Positions 27,546-35,370 of a DNA stretch of 64,000 bases are shown piece by piece (positions within the stretch are counted from its first letter, which is position 1; the number at the start of each line of letters is the position of its first letter). A program made the position numbers and the translations under genes. The stretch is taken from positions 377,689 through 441,688 of the forward strand of contig NZ_FOEF01000003.1 in assembly GCF_900110575.1 (NCBI RefSeq), given 5' to 3'. Source of the stretch: Amycolatopsis saalfeldensis (lineage in GTDB: Bacteria; Actinomycetota; Actinomycetes; Mycobacteriales; Pseudonocardiaceae). The notes under the pieces are model-generated. The model ran no database searches. It was given only the letters and a program-made list of their open reading frames with translations, and was not told where the DNA came from.

Positions 27546-27564
27546 TTATCGCCTCTCGCGATAA
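27546..27564. promoter_or_regulatory. LysR T-N11-A operator
   Basis: TTATCGC-CTCTC-GCGATAA is a perfect 7-5-7 inverted repeat 8 bases upstream of the LysR ATG and about 80 bases before the MFS ATG. It has the T-N11-A form of LysR recognition sites. Confidence 0.7.
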
Positions 27565-27644
27565 CTCTGACCACTATTTTTCGTTGGACCGAATGAGTCG
27601 GCGCGGGCATCGTGGAAGGCACCAGCTTCTCCCGGAAGGCCACC

Positions 27645-28883
27645 ATGCTCGACATCGCCCCTCGCGTCCTGTCCCCGGTCCGGCGCGTCAGCCACGGCTG
27701 GGGATTCCGCGTGATCGCGTTCGCGTTCGCCGTGTCCCTCTCCTTCTCGACGCTGCCGACACCGCTGTACGCGTTCTACCAGCAGCGAGACGGCTTCCCG
27801 ACCTTCGTGATCACCGTCGTCTTCGCCGCGTACGCGGTGGGCGTGATGGCGAGCCTGTACCTCGCCGGCCACGTCAGCGACTGGCTCGGCCGGCGTCGCG
27901 TGATCCTCGCCGCGACGCTCACCGAAGCGCTTTCGGCGGTGATCTTCCTGGTGTGGCCCGAAGTTCCCGGCCTCATCGTCGCCCGGCTGGTGTGCGGCGC
28001 CGGGATCGGCGCGCTGACCGCGACCGCCACCGCGCACCTTTCGGAGCTGCGCGCGATCGCGCGGCCGCAAGAGGACCCGGGCCGGGCGGGCCTGGTCGCC
28101 ACCGTGGTCAACATGGGCGGCCTCGCGCTCGGCCCGCTGGTGGGCGGCTTCTTCGCCCAGTTCGCGCGAGGGCCGCTGACCACGCCGTTCCTGGTCTTCC
28201 TGGCGTTGCTGCTGGTCAGCGCGCTCGCGGTGAGCCTGGTGCCCGAAACCGTCGAGCGGCGCGAGGAGCGCCCGGCGTACCGGCCGCAGCGGATCTCGCT
28301 GCCGCCCGCGGCCCGGCCCGCGTTCGTCGGCGCGGCGATCGGCGTCTTCGCCGCGTTCGCGATCACCGGGCTGTTCATGGCGCTCGCGCCGACGTTGCTG
28401 GCGCAGGGCCTGCACGAATCGGGCCGGCTGCTGGCCGGGATCGCCGCGTTCTCGATGCTCGGCTCGGCGGCGCTCGCGCAGCTGCTCTTCGCGCCGATGG
28501 CGACCGGTCTCCAGCTGCGGATCGGTTACGCGTCGATGGTGGCGGGCCTGGTCGTGCTGCCGGTTTCGGTGTTCGTGCCCACGCTCTGGCTGTTCTTCGC
28601 CGGCAGCATTCTCGCCGGCGCCGGGGTGGGGCTGGGGTTCCGCGCGTCGGTCGGGACCGTCGCCGCGCTGGCCGACCCGCTTTCGCGCGGCGAGGTGCTC
28701 GCCGCGCTGTTCCTGGCGGCGTACGCGGGACTCGTGGTGCCGGTGCTGTCCGTCGGGCTCGCCGTGGTGTGGGTGCCGAGTTCGGTGGCGCTGCTGGGGT
28801 TTTCGGTGGCGGAGCTGGTGCTGCTGGGCTTCTCCGCCCGCCGGGCGTTCAGCGCGTCTAGCGGGGCAGCCGCCCGGCGGTGA
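27645..28883 (+). CDS. MFS transporter
   Basis: A 412-residue major facilitator with about 12 transmembrane segments. The A-motif between TM2 and TM3 reads GHVSDWLGRRRVIL. ATG 27645 is preferred over the upstream GTG 27612 because GGAAGG lies 5 bases upstream. The divergent LysR gene likely controls it. The substrate is unknown; drug or metabolite efflux is the common role for such LysR-MFS pairs. Its 3' end overlaps the convergent MEDS-HATPase gene by 26 bases. Confidence 0.88.
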   Translation: MLDIAPRVLSPVRRVSHGWGFRVIAFAFAVSLSFSTLPTPLYAFYQQRDGFPTFVITVVFAAYAVGVMASLYLAGHVSDWLGRRRVILAATLTEALSAVIFLVWPEVPGLIVARLVCGAGIGALTATATAHLSELRAIARPQEDPGRAGLVATVVNMGGLALGPLVGGFFAQFARGPLTTPFLVFLALLLVSALAVSLVPETVERREERPAYRPQRISLPPAARPAFVGAAIGVFAAFAITGLFMALAPTLLAQGLHESGRLLAGIAAFSMLGSAALAQLLFAPMATGLQLRIGYASMVAGLVVLPVSVFVPTLWLFFAGSILAGAGVGLGFRASVGTVAALADPLSRGEVLAALFLAAYAGLVVPVLSVGLAVVWVPSSVALLGFSVAELVLLGFSARRAFSASSGAAARR

Positions 28884-29832
28884 GGCGGACGGTGAACCCG
28901 TGGTCGTCGCGGACCATCGCCACGTGCTCGCACAGCTGGTGCGCCAGCCACAGCCCGAGCCCGCCGGTGGTGCGGTCGGCCGCGGGCAGCAGCCCGGCGA
29001 ACGGGTCGGCCGGGCCCGGGCCGGTGTCGTGCACGGTGACCACGGCGTGGCTGTCGTCGGACCACAGGCGCAGCCGGACCGGGCCGCGGCCGTGGCGGTG
29101 CGCGTTCGTCACGACCTCGCTGACCGAAAGCACCAGGTCGTCCAGCGCGTCCGGCGAGAGCGCCGCCCGGTTCGCTTCGGTCACCGCGCGCCGCGCGGCC
29201 GCGGGCTCCGGGTCGGCCAGGTCCAGCTGCGGCGGCCGGAGCTGGACCGGGTGCGGCGGCACCGGCCACGGCGCGGTGAGGAACGCCCGCGGCTCGATGT
29301 AGTCCGCTGTGGACACCCCGTCGGGGCCGGTGACGAGCGGGTGGGTCCGCCGGACGTCGTCGAGCACGTGCGGCGGCGCGACCCGGGTGTCGTAGGCGCA
29401 GAGCGTCCGCACCGGGAATTCGGCGTAGGCGTGGTTCACCGCCGACTCGTACCGCGCCCACCAGTCCCAGGAATAGCCGAACGCGACCGGCGGCAGCTCA
29501 CCGACGATGCGGATGTCCGAGGCGCCAGCGGCGACGTAGTCCGCCATCCGCTTCCGGTACGCCTTGAGCACCGAAGCGGGGCGCGCGTACAGGTCACCAG
29601 CGGCGACGAAGGTGAGCCCGGCCGGATCCGCCACGGCTTCGTACACCAGCTCGGCGCGCCGCGGCTCCAACGACACCAGCGCCGGCTCGCCCGACTTCAC
29701 CGCGGCTTGGAGGAACGGGACGGCCAGCGCCAGGAACTCCTCGTCGGAGGAGTGGCAGAAGGCCTGGTGCTCACTGTGCGCCCGGCCGGCCCCAGGCAGG
29801 GCCGTCACGCGCGGTGTCCCGCCGGCGAGCAT
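28858..29832 (-). CDS. MEDS domain sensor with HATPase anti-sigma-type domain
   Basis: A 324-residue cytoplasmic protein from ATG 29832. The N-terminal half (HSEHQAFCHSSDEEFLALAVPFLQAAVKSGEPALVSL...) matches the MEDS (DcmR-type sensory) domain. The C-terminal half (SVSEVVTNAHRHGRGPVRLRL, VHDTGPGPADPF, GGLGLWLAHQL) has the N, G1 and G2 boxes of GHKL anti-sigma/serine kinase ATPases. Such proteins are typical of actinobacterial stress sigma-factor switches. The reading frame stays open upstream through the 108-bp repeats, with in-frame GTG codons at 29886, 29994, 30102 and 30210, so the true start is uncertain and longer forms with a Pro/Ala/His-rich N-terminus are possible. Confidence 0.8.
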   Translation of the reverse strand: MLAGGTPRVTALPGAGRAHSEHQAFCHSSDEEFLALAVPFLQAAVKSGEPALVSLEPRRAELVYEAVADPAGLTFVAAGDLYARPASVLKAYRKRMADYVAAGASDIRIVGELPPVAFGYSWDWWARYESAVNHAYAEFPVRTLCAYDTRVAPPHVLDDVRRTHPLVTGPDGVSTADYIEPRAFLTAPWPVPPHPVQLRPPQLDLADPEPAAARRAVTEANRAALSPDALDDLVLSVSEVVTNAHRHGRGPVRLRLWSDDSHAVVTVHDTGPGPADPFAGLLPAADRTTGGLGLWLAHQLCEHVAMVRDDHGFTVRLTAGRLPR

Positions 29833-29859
29833 GCCGGAACCGGCGGAAGAGGCAGGATG

Positions 29860-30255
29860 GTGGGCAGGGCTCGGTGACGCGGGCACTGAGTGTGCTTCTC
29901 GCGGGGGGTCCTGGGCGGGGCCGGTAGCTGGGTGGGGAGGGCCCCGGGCCGGGCCGGTGGCTGGGTGGTGGGCAGGGCTCGGTGACGCGGGCACTGAGTG
30001 CGCTTCTCGCGGGGGGTCCTGGGCCGGCCCGGCAGCTGCGTGGGGAGGGCCCCGGGCCGGGCCGGTGGCTGGGTGGTGGGCAGGGCTCGGCGACGCGGGC
30101 ACTGAGTGCGCTTCTCGCGGGGGGTCCCGGGCCGGCCCGGCAGCTGCGTGGGGAGGGCCCCGGGCCGGGCCGGTGGCTGGGTGGTGGGCAGGGCTCGGCG
30201 ACGCGGGCACTGATTGTGCTTCTCGCGGGGGGTCCCGGGCCGGCCCGGCAGCTGC
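29860..30255. repeat. 108-bp tandem repeat, about 3.7 copies
   Basis: Units begin GTGGGCAGGGCTCGG at 29860, 29968, 30076 and 30184, exactly 108 bases apart; the last is partial. Being 36 codons long, each unit keeps the minus-strand frame open into the MEDS-HATPase gene and encodes a 36-residue segment containing PASPSPAHHPATGPARG. Each unit holds an in-frame GTG. The near identity of copies suggests recent expansion. Confidence 0.9.
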
Positions 30256-30286
30256 ATGGCGGGCAGCTTACGCCGCCGGGTTCCGG

Positions 30287-30530
30287 TCACTGGTCACGCG
30301 CCGTGTTCCGGCGCATGGTCACGGTCGTGCCGTCCGGTCGCCGCGGGCATTCGCTGGTGTCGGCGAGGCTGCGGATCAGCAGCAGGCCCCGGCCGTGGGT
30401 GTCCTCGGGCGGGTTCCCGGCGCCGTCGTCGGGTGACCACGACCGTGAGCTCGCCGTCCCGGATCGTCGCGAGGAGGTCGAGCACGCTGCTCGGCGGTGT
30501 CGGCCACCGCCGATGCCGCGCCCGGACACC
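30287..30530 (-). pseudogene. frameshifted HATPase (anti-sigma-type) fragment
   Basis: The C-terminal part of a GHKL ATPase domain is readable: VLDLLATIRDGELTVVVT in one frame, then DDGAGNPPEDTHGRGLLLIRSL in the next, ending GTTVTMRRNTA. The frames join at a run of C residues (30431-30433 on the plus strand) where one extra base would explain the shift. The N-terminal half of the domain is missing. A decayed relative of the neighbouring MEDS-HATPase gene's ATPase half is the simplest reading. Confidence 0.6.
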
Positions 30531-30901
30531 CCCTTGGCCGGCGCGCGGCCCGGCTCGATCAGCGGCTCCGGGAGTGGCGGGGCCGTTCACACCGCGCCGC
30601 CGGACAGGTGGTGCACGCGGATCAGGGCGATGTCGCCGCCGTCGCCGGACAGCACCGGTTCGGCGTAACCGGCCCGCTGCATCGGAGATGCACCTCGTCA
30701 GCGCCGATTTTCCTTGGTACAGCGGAGATTTCGGCACAGCGTCGCAGCACTCGGCAAATGTCCGTACAAACTGGACCGACATTTCCCGCGAATTGTCCGA
30801 ACCGACCAGGATGTGAAACCGGTTGGCGCCCATCGGTTTCCGGCTTAGCTTCGGTGCGCGGCGGATCTTGTCCGCCGCATCGCGACGAGGGGAGCCGGGG
30901 C
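30531..30901. other. gene remnant and MocR promoter region
   Basis: The minus-strand frame here ends GGDIALIRVHHLSGGAV before a stop near 30586, which looks like the tail of another decayed gene I cannot name. From about 30690 the region is AT-richer and contains TCCGTACAAACTGGACCGAC and two CGGTTT-like elements ahead of the MocR gene; direct-repeat operators would be expected there, but none is clear. Confidence 0.35.
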
Positions 30902-32266
30902 GTGGCGACGGGCGAGATCACGGCGATGGCACCGGTCGGGCTCGGCTGGCTCGTCACCCGGATCGGCGAGCGGACGGCCCGCGGCATCGCGAGCGCCGTC
31001 TCCGGATTGATCCGTGACGGCGAAATGCTGCCCGGCGCCCGGCTTCCGACGGTGCGCGCGCTGGCCGCCGAGCTGTCCGTCAGCCCGACGACGATCGCCG
31101 AGGCCTGGGCGCAGCTCCGCACGGCCGGGCTGATCGGCACGGGACGTCGGCGGGGCACGACCGTGCTGGCGCCACCGCCCGGTCCGGCGGCGGCGAGGTC
31201 GTTCGAAGGCTGGCGCACCGTCGACCTCGAACACGGCCTGCCCGACCCGGCGCTGCTGCCGCCGCTGGAGGACGCCGTCGCCGCGGGGGTGCGCACGGAG
31301 CGGTTGAACAGCTCCTCCAAGGATTTCATCACCCCACGGCTGCGTGCCGCGGCGAAGCCGACCTGGCCGTTTCCCGCCGAGGCCTGGACGGTCGCGGCGG
31401 GCGGGCACGAGGGCATCACGCTGGCCTGCCAGTCCGTCGCGCGACCCGGCGACGTGATCGCGGTGGAGGAGCCGACGGCGCCGTGGCTGCTGGAAATGCT
31501 GCGCCGGTCCCGGATCCACGTCGTCCCGGTGGCCTGCGACGAGGACGGCCCGCGGCCGGAATCGCTCGCGGCCGCGCTGGCGCACCGGCCCGCCGCGTTC
31601 GTCTACCAGCCGCGGGCGCACGTGCCGCTGGGCCATTCGGTGCCCGCCGGCCGCGCCGCCGCGCTGGCGGCAGAGCTGGCCGCCGGCCCGATCGTGATCG
31701 AGTACGACGACCTCGGGCCGCTGGCCTCCGCGCCCGCCGCGAGCGTCGGCACGCACCTGCCGGACCGGGTGCTGCTGGTGCGCTCGTACTGCACGGCGTT
31801 CGGCCTGGAGCTGCGCAGCTGTGTGCTCGCGGGCGCGGCGCCGCTGGTGGAGCGGGTGCGGGAGCTGCGGACGTTCGGCCTGGTCTGGTCGAGCCGCATC
31901 CTGCAGGACGCCCAGACGTTCCTGCTCACCGACGCGGCCACCGGCGTGCTGCTGCGCCGCACGCGCCAGCGCTACGCCGAGCGCCGGGCCGCGCTCGCGA
32001 ACGCGTTGGGGGACAACGGGATCCGGGTTTCCCCGGCGGACGGGCTGGCGCTGTGGGTCCCGGTGCCGGACGAGACCCGCACCCTGGTCACCCTGGCGGC
32101 GAACGGCGTTTCGGCCGGACCCGGCACCCGCTGCTTCGCCCGGCAGCCGCCCGCGCCGCACATCCGCGTCGCGATCGGGCAGCTCCCCGACGACCCGGAC
32201 CTGGTGGCCGACCTCGCGACGATGATCGCCACGGCCGCGGACCGCCGTCCGCAGCGGTCGGCCTGA
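30902..32266 (+). CDS. MocR/GabR-type GntR regulator lacking the PLP lysine
   Basis: A 454-residue protein. An N-terminal GntR winged helix (LIRDGEMLPGARLPTVRALAAELSVSPTTIAEAWAQLRTAGLI, about 36-78) is followed by a type I aminotransferase-like domain. The GTG start has GGGGAG upstream. In MocR proteins the PLP Schiff-base lysine lies in an S-x-S-K-x-x-x-P-x-x-R context. Here that segment is SYCTAFGLELR with Thr298 at the lysine position, and the whole protein has only two lysines (140 and 152), both well before it. The pyridine-N aspartate region (IEYDDLGPL) is kept. It may bind PLP non-covalently, another ligand, or none. The following GNAT gene is 16 bases away and likely co-transcribed. 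Confidence 0.88.
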   Translation: MATGEITAMAPVGLGWLVTRIGERTARGIASAVSGLIRDGEMLPGARLPTVRALAAELSVSPTTIAEAWAQLRTAGLIGTGRRRGTTVLAPPPGPAAARSFEGWRTVDLEHGLPDPALLPPLEDAVAAGVRTERLNSSSKDFITPRLRAAAKPTWPFPAEAWTVAAGGHEGITLACQSVARPGDVIAVEEPTAPWLLEMLRRSRIHVVPVACDEDGPRPESLAAALAHRPAAFVYQPRAHVPLGHSVPAGRAAALAAELAAGPIVIEYDDLGPLASAPAASVGTHLPDRVLLVRSYCTAFGLELRSCVLAGAAPLVERVRELRTFGLVWSSRILQDAQTFLLTDAATGVLLRRTRQRYAERRAALANALGDNGIRVSPADGLALWVPVPDETRTLVTLAANGVSAGPGTRCFARQPPAPHIRVAIGQLPDDPDLVADLATMIATAADRRPQRSA

Positions 32267-32282
32267 GCGAGGGCAGGAACCG

Positions 32283-32990
32283 ATGACCGAGTCCGTCCTG
32301 GGCAACGCCGCGTGGGCTTCGCTCACCGGCCCGCACGCGCACTTCGCCGAGCGGAAGGGGCAGGTGCTGCGGTATCCGGTGGACGTCGCGCCGTTCCTCG
32401 CGGTGCCGGACGAGCCCGACGAGCACGTCTGGCGGGACATCGCGGACCTCGCCGGCCCGGGCGCGGTGGTGCCGCTGCCCGCGCAGGCCGGCCCGCCGCC
32501 GCCCGGCTGGGAGGTCTTGCGCGCGGCGGCCGGCGTCCAGCTCGTCGACGACCGCGTGGCCGCCGCGCCCGACCCCGAGGCGGTCCGGCTGACCGCCGCC
32601 GACGTGCCCGAGATGCTGGACCTGGTCGCCAGGACGAAACCCGGCCCGTTCCGGCCGCGCACCGTCGCACTGGGCACGTACCTGGGGATCCGCCGGGACG
32701 GCGCGCTCGTCGCGATGGCCGGGGAACGGCTGCACCCGCCGGGCTGGACGGAGATCAGCGCGGTCTGCACCGACCCGGCCTTCCGTGGCCGGGGCCTGGC
32801 CGCCCGCCTGGTCCACGCCGTCGCCGCGGGCATCCGCGACCGCGGCGAGACCCCGTTCCTGCACGCCGCCGCGACGAACACGAACGCCATCCGGCTCTAC
32901 GAAACGCTCGGGTTCCGCCTGCGCCGCCGCACGGTCCTCGGCCGGGCCCGCGTCCCCGCGGACGACCGGCTCGGCACCCACGCCCGCTAA
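32283..32990 (+). CDS. GNAT-family N-acetyltransferase
   Basis: A 235-residue acetyltransferase. The C-terminal GNAT core has EISAVCTDPAFRGRGLAARLVHAVAAGI (acetyl-CoA-binding R/QxxGxG/A loop as RGRGLA) and NTNAIRLYETLGFRLRRR (motif B). The N-terminal half carries an additional domain seen in FR47-like proteins. It follows the MocR gene by 16 bases, so the regulator may control it. Substrate unknown. Confidence 0.88.
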   Translation: MTESVLGNAAWASLTGPHAHFAERKGQVLRYPVDVAPFLAVPDEPDEHVWRDIADLAGPGAVVPLPAQAGPPPPGWEVLRAAAGVQLVDDRVAAAPDPEAVRLTAADVPEMLDLVARTKPGPFRPRTVALGTYLGIRRDGALVAMAGERLHPPGWTEISAVCTDPAFRGRGLAARLVHAVAAGIRDRGETPFLHAAATNTNAIRLYETLGFRLRRRTVLGRARVPADDRLGTHAR

Positions 32991-33012
32991 GGCGCTCGCC
33001 CGGGCTTCAGGG

Positions 33013-33590
33013 CTTGTGAGTGTTTAGGACGGTTTGGGTTCTGGGGGTCGTTGCAACAATCAGCAACGCGCCGCAGGCCACGTCGGGTCGCTAACTCTCG
33101 TTGGCGGAGCGGGAGGAAATCATGATTCTGTATGCCCGGGAGCTGCCGAAGGCGGAGATCGCGCGGCGGCTGGGCAGGGATCGTTCGACGATCGGGCGGG
33201 AACTGGACCGCAACAGCACTGCGGAGGGCTATCGGGCCAGCACTGCACAGCGCGCGGCCGAGCAGCGCGAGACGGCCGAAGACGGCCACACTGGCCGCGG
33301 ACCCGGTTCTGGCCGAGCGGGTGCAGCAGGACCTGTCGGCACGGTGGTCCCCGGAACAGATCACTGCCAGGCTGACACCAACGGCCTGCTCAGCCAGTAC
33401 TTCCCCAAAGGCACCGACCTCTCGGCGCACAACCCCGAGGACCTCGCGAAAGTGGCCGCCGAACTCAACGGCCGCCCCTGCAAAACCCCTCGGCTGGGAC
33501 ACCCCAGCCGAACGACCCACCATACTACTGTCCTAAATAGATCACGTTGCGACGATCGCATGAATCCACCCCGTCCTAAACACCCGCGAG
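33013..33590. repeat. REP-like palindrome split by IS30 remnant
   Basis: The left arm CTTGTGAGTGTTTAGGACGG (33013-33032) and right arm CCGTCCTAAACACCCGCGAG (33571-33590) are complementary at 17 of 20 positions. The left arm resembles the intact palindrome at 12167-12210. Between the arms lies the decayed IS30-like transposase. The arms could instead be terminal inverted repeats of the element, but their similarity to the element-free copy favours insertion into a REP. Confidence 0.6.
33101..33537 (+). pseudogene. IS30-family transposase remnant
   Basis: Three frame-shifted pieces of one transposase. An N-terminal HTH piece (MAEREEIMILYARELPKAEIARRLGRDRSTIGREL...) is followed by VLAERVQQDLSARWSPEQITARL in another frame, then by LLSQYFPKGTDLSAHNPEDLAKVAAELNGRP. 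A last shift gives LGWDTPAERPTILL. The DDE catalytic core between the second and third pieces is deleted, so the copy is dead. The pieces match the order of IS30 transposases. Confidence 0.85.
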
Positions 33591-33601
33591 CCCGGGCCGG
33601 G

Positions 33602-34591
33602 TCAGGAGTCGGTCAGCGGCAGCCCGGGCGGGTTCACCTGGGCGGCCGGCACGGCTTCGTTGCCGAGGCCGTAGGCGGCGAGCCACTTCTGGTACTGGCC
33701 GTGCGCGATCAGGTAGTCGATCGCGTCCGCGAGGGCGGGGGCGAGGCCGTTTCCCTTCTTGGTGGTCGCGGCGATCAGGCCCTGCAGCGAGGATCCGGCG
33801 CCGGAGTACTTGCCCGCGCCGCGGGTCGGGTTCGGGGTCTTCGCGGTTTGCGCGGCGTGGTAGGCGATGCCGGGATTGGGCGCGAAGTAGGCGTCGATGC
33901 GGTGCGCGGACAGCGCGAGGTAGGTGCTGTTCTTGTCCCCGAACGTGCGGACGTCGAGCTTCTTCCCCTCCGACTTCAGCTTTCCCTGCCACGCCAGCAG
34001 GATCTTCTCCTGGTTGGTGCCCGAGTCGACGGCCACCGTCTTGCCGGCGAGGCCCTCGTAGTTCCCGTCGAAGTTCCAGGAATCGGCCTTGTTCACCTCG
34101 AAGCCGAGGTTGTCCTCGCGGTAGGAGGCGAAGTCGAAGCCCTGCTGCTTGCGCTGCTCGGTCACGGTGATGTTGGAGAACCCGGCGTCGAACTGTCCAC
34201 TTTGGATCCTGACGAACAGGTTCTGCCACGAAGCGTTCTGCACCTCCGGGGTGAGCCCGAGCACGGCGGCGACGAGGCGCCCGAGGTCCGGCTCGGCGCC
34301 GGTGAGGTTCCGCTGGTCGGCCCCGACGTAGGCCAGCGGCGGGAACCCCGACGGCAGCGCGCCGACGCCGATGACCAGCTTCCCGCTGTCGAGGATCTTC
34401 TTCGGCACCTTGGCGCGGATCTCCGGCACCGCGGTCACGCTGAGCTGCACGGGGTTCGCGTCGGCGGTGTTGCCGGCGACGGTGACGGACTGCGGTCCGC
34501 GCGGGCTGGTCGCGGCTTCGGTGGCGCCGCCGCAGGCGCCGGCCAGCAGCGCGACGGCGGCGAGCACGGGCAGGATCGAGCGGGTTCTCAT
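33602..34591 (-). CDS. polar amino-acid ABC transporter substrate-binding lipoprotein
   Basis: A 329-residue solute-binding protein. The signal peptide with lipobox LAGAC puts the lipidated Cys at 20. The SBP_bac_3 fold is seen in KLVIGVGALPSGFPPLAYV, FVRIQSGQFDAGFSNITVTEQRKQQGFDF and LAGKTVAVDSGTNQEKILL. The ATG overlaps the ATPase stop (ATGA), so it is the last gene of a permease-ATPase-binding-protein operon. Substrate class is a polar amino acid or similar; no single residue decides which. Confidence 0.92.
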   Translation of the reverse strand: MRTRSILPVLAAVALLAGACGGATEAATSPRGPQSVTVAGNTADANPVQLSVTAVPEIRAKVPKKILDSGKLVIGVGALPSGFPPLAYVGADQRNLTGAEPDLGRLVAAVLGLTPEVQNASWQNLFVRIQSGQFDAGFSNITVTEQRKQQGFDFASYREDNLGFEVNKADSWNFDGNYEGLAGKTVAVDSGTNQEKILLAWQGKLKSEGKKLDVRTFGDKNSTYLALSAHRIDAYFAPNPGIAYHAAQTAKTPNPTRGAGKYSGAGSSLQGLIAATTKKGNGLAPALADAIDYLIAHGQYQKWLAAYGLGNEAVPAAQVNPPGLPLTDS

Positions 34592-35370
34592 CGGTTCTCC
34601 TGGGTGGTGCGGACGACGCGGCCGAGGAACTCCCGGGTCCGTTCGTGCGCGGGACGGTCGAGGACGGTGGCGGGCGGGCCCTGCTCGACCACCCGGCCGG
34701 CGTCGAGGAACACGACGTGGTCGGCGATCTCACGAGCGAACGCGATCTCGTGCGTCACCACGATCATGGTGGTGCCGGAGCGGGCGAGGTCCTTGATCAC
34801 GGCGAGCACCTCGCCGACGAGCTCCGGGTCGAGCGCGGACGTCGGCTCGTCGAACAGGATGAGCCGGGGCTCCAGCGCCAGTGCCCGCGCGATCGCGACG
34901 CGTTGCTGCTGCCCGCCGGAGAGCCGGCGCGGATAGGCGCCGGCCTTGTCCGCCAGGCCGACGCGCGCGAGCAGCTCGCGTCCGCGGGCCTCGGCGTCGG
35001 CCCGGCGCTGTCGCTGCGTCACCACGGGCGCCTCGACGACGTTGTCCAGGATCGTCAAGTGCGGGAACAGGTTGAAGCTCTGGAACACGAACCCGATGCG
35101 CGAACGCTGCCGCAGGATGGCGCGTTCGCTCAGCTCCTTGAACCGGTCGCCGTGCACGCGCACGCCGATGAGCTCGCCGTCGATGCTCACGTAGCCGCTG
35201 TCGAGCCGTTCGAGGTGGTTGATCGTGCGCAGCAGCGTCGACTTGCCCGAGCCGGACGGCCCGATCACCGCCGTCACCTGGCCGCCGGGCGCGGTCAGGT
35301 CGATGCCGTCGAGCACCCGGGTGGTGCCGTAGGACTTCACGGCGCTGCGCACGTGGACGGTGGCGCTCAC
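34588..35370 (-). CDS. polar amino-acid ABC transporter ATPase
   Basis: A 260-residue GlnQ-like ATPase. Walker A is GPSGSGKS, the signature LSGGQQQRVAIARAL, Walker B LILFDEPTSALD and the H-loop VTHEIAFAREI. The Q-loop reads FVFQSFNLFPHLT. GTG 35370 overlaps the permease stop (GTGA). It energises uptake together with the adjoining permease and binding lipoprotein. Confidence 0.95.
   Translation of the reverse strand: MSATVHVRSAVKSYGTTRVLDGIDLTAPGGQVTAVIGPSGSGKSTLLRTINHLERLDSGYVSIDGELIGVRVHGDRFKELSERAILRQRSRIGFVFQSFNLFPHLTILDNVVEAPVVTQRQRRADAEARGRELLARVGLADKAGAYPRRLSGGQQQRVAIARALALEPRLILFDEPTSALDPELVGEVLAVIKDLARSGTTMIVVTHEIAFAREIADHVVFLDAGRVVEQGPPATVLDRPAHERTREFLGRVVRTTQENR

Noticed and set aside
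29860..30255. CRISPR array
   Set aside because: The units are contiguous 108-bp tandem copies without unique spacers, and no cas genes are present.
29805..30290. A Pro-rich protein encoded by the 108-bp repeats alone
   Set aside because: Open frames exist on several strands because the repeat is free of stops. Only the frame leading into the MEDS-HATPase gene has a plausible role.
33013..33590. An intact, mobile IS30 element
   Set aside because: The transposase has at least three frame changes and lacks its DDE core.
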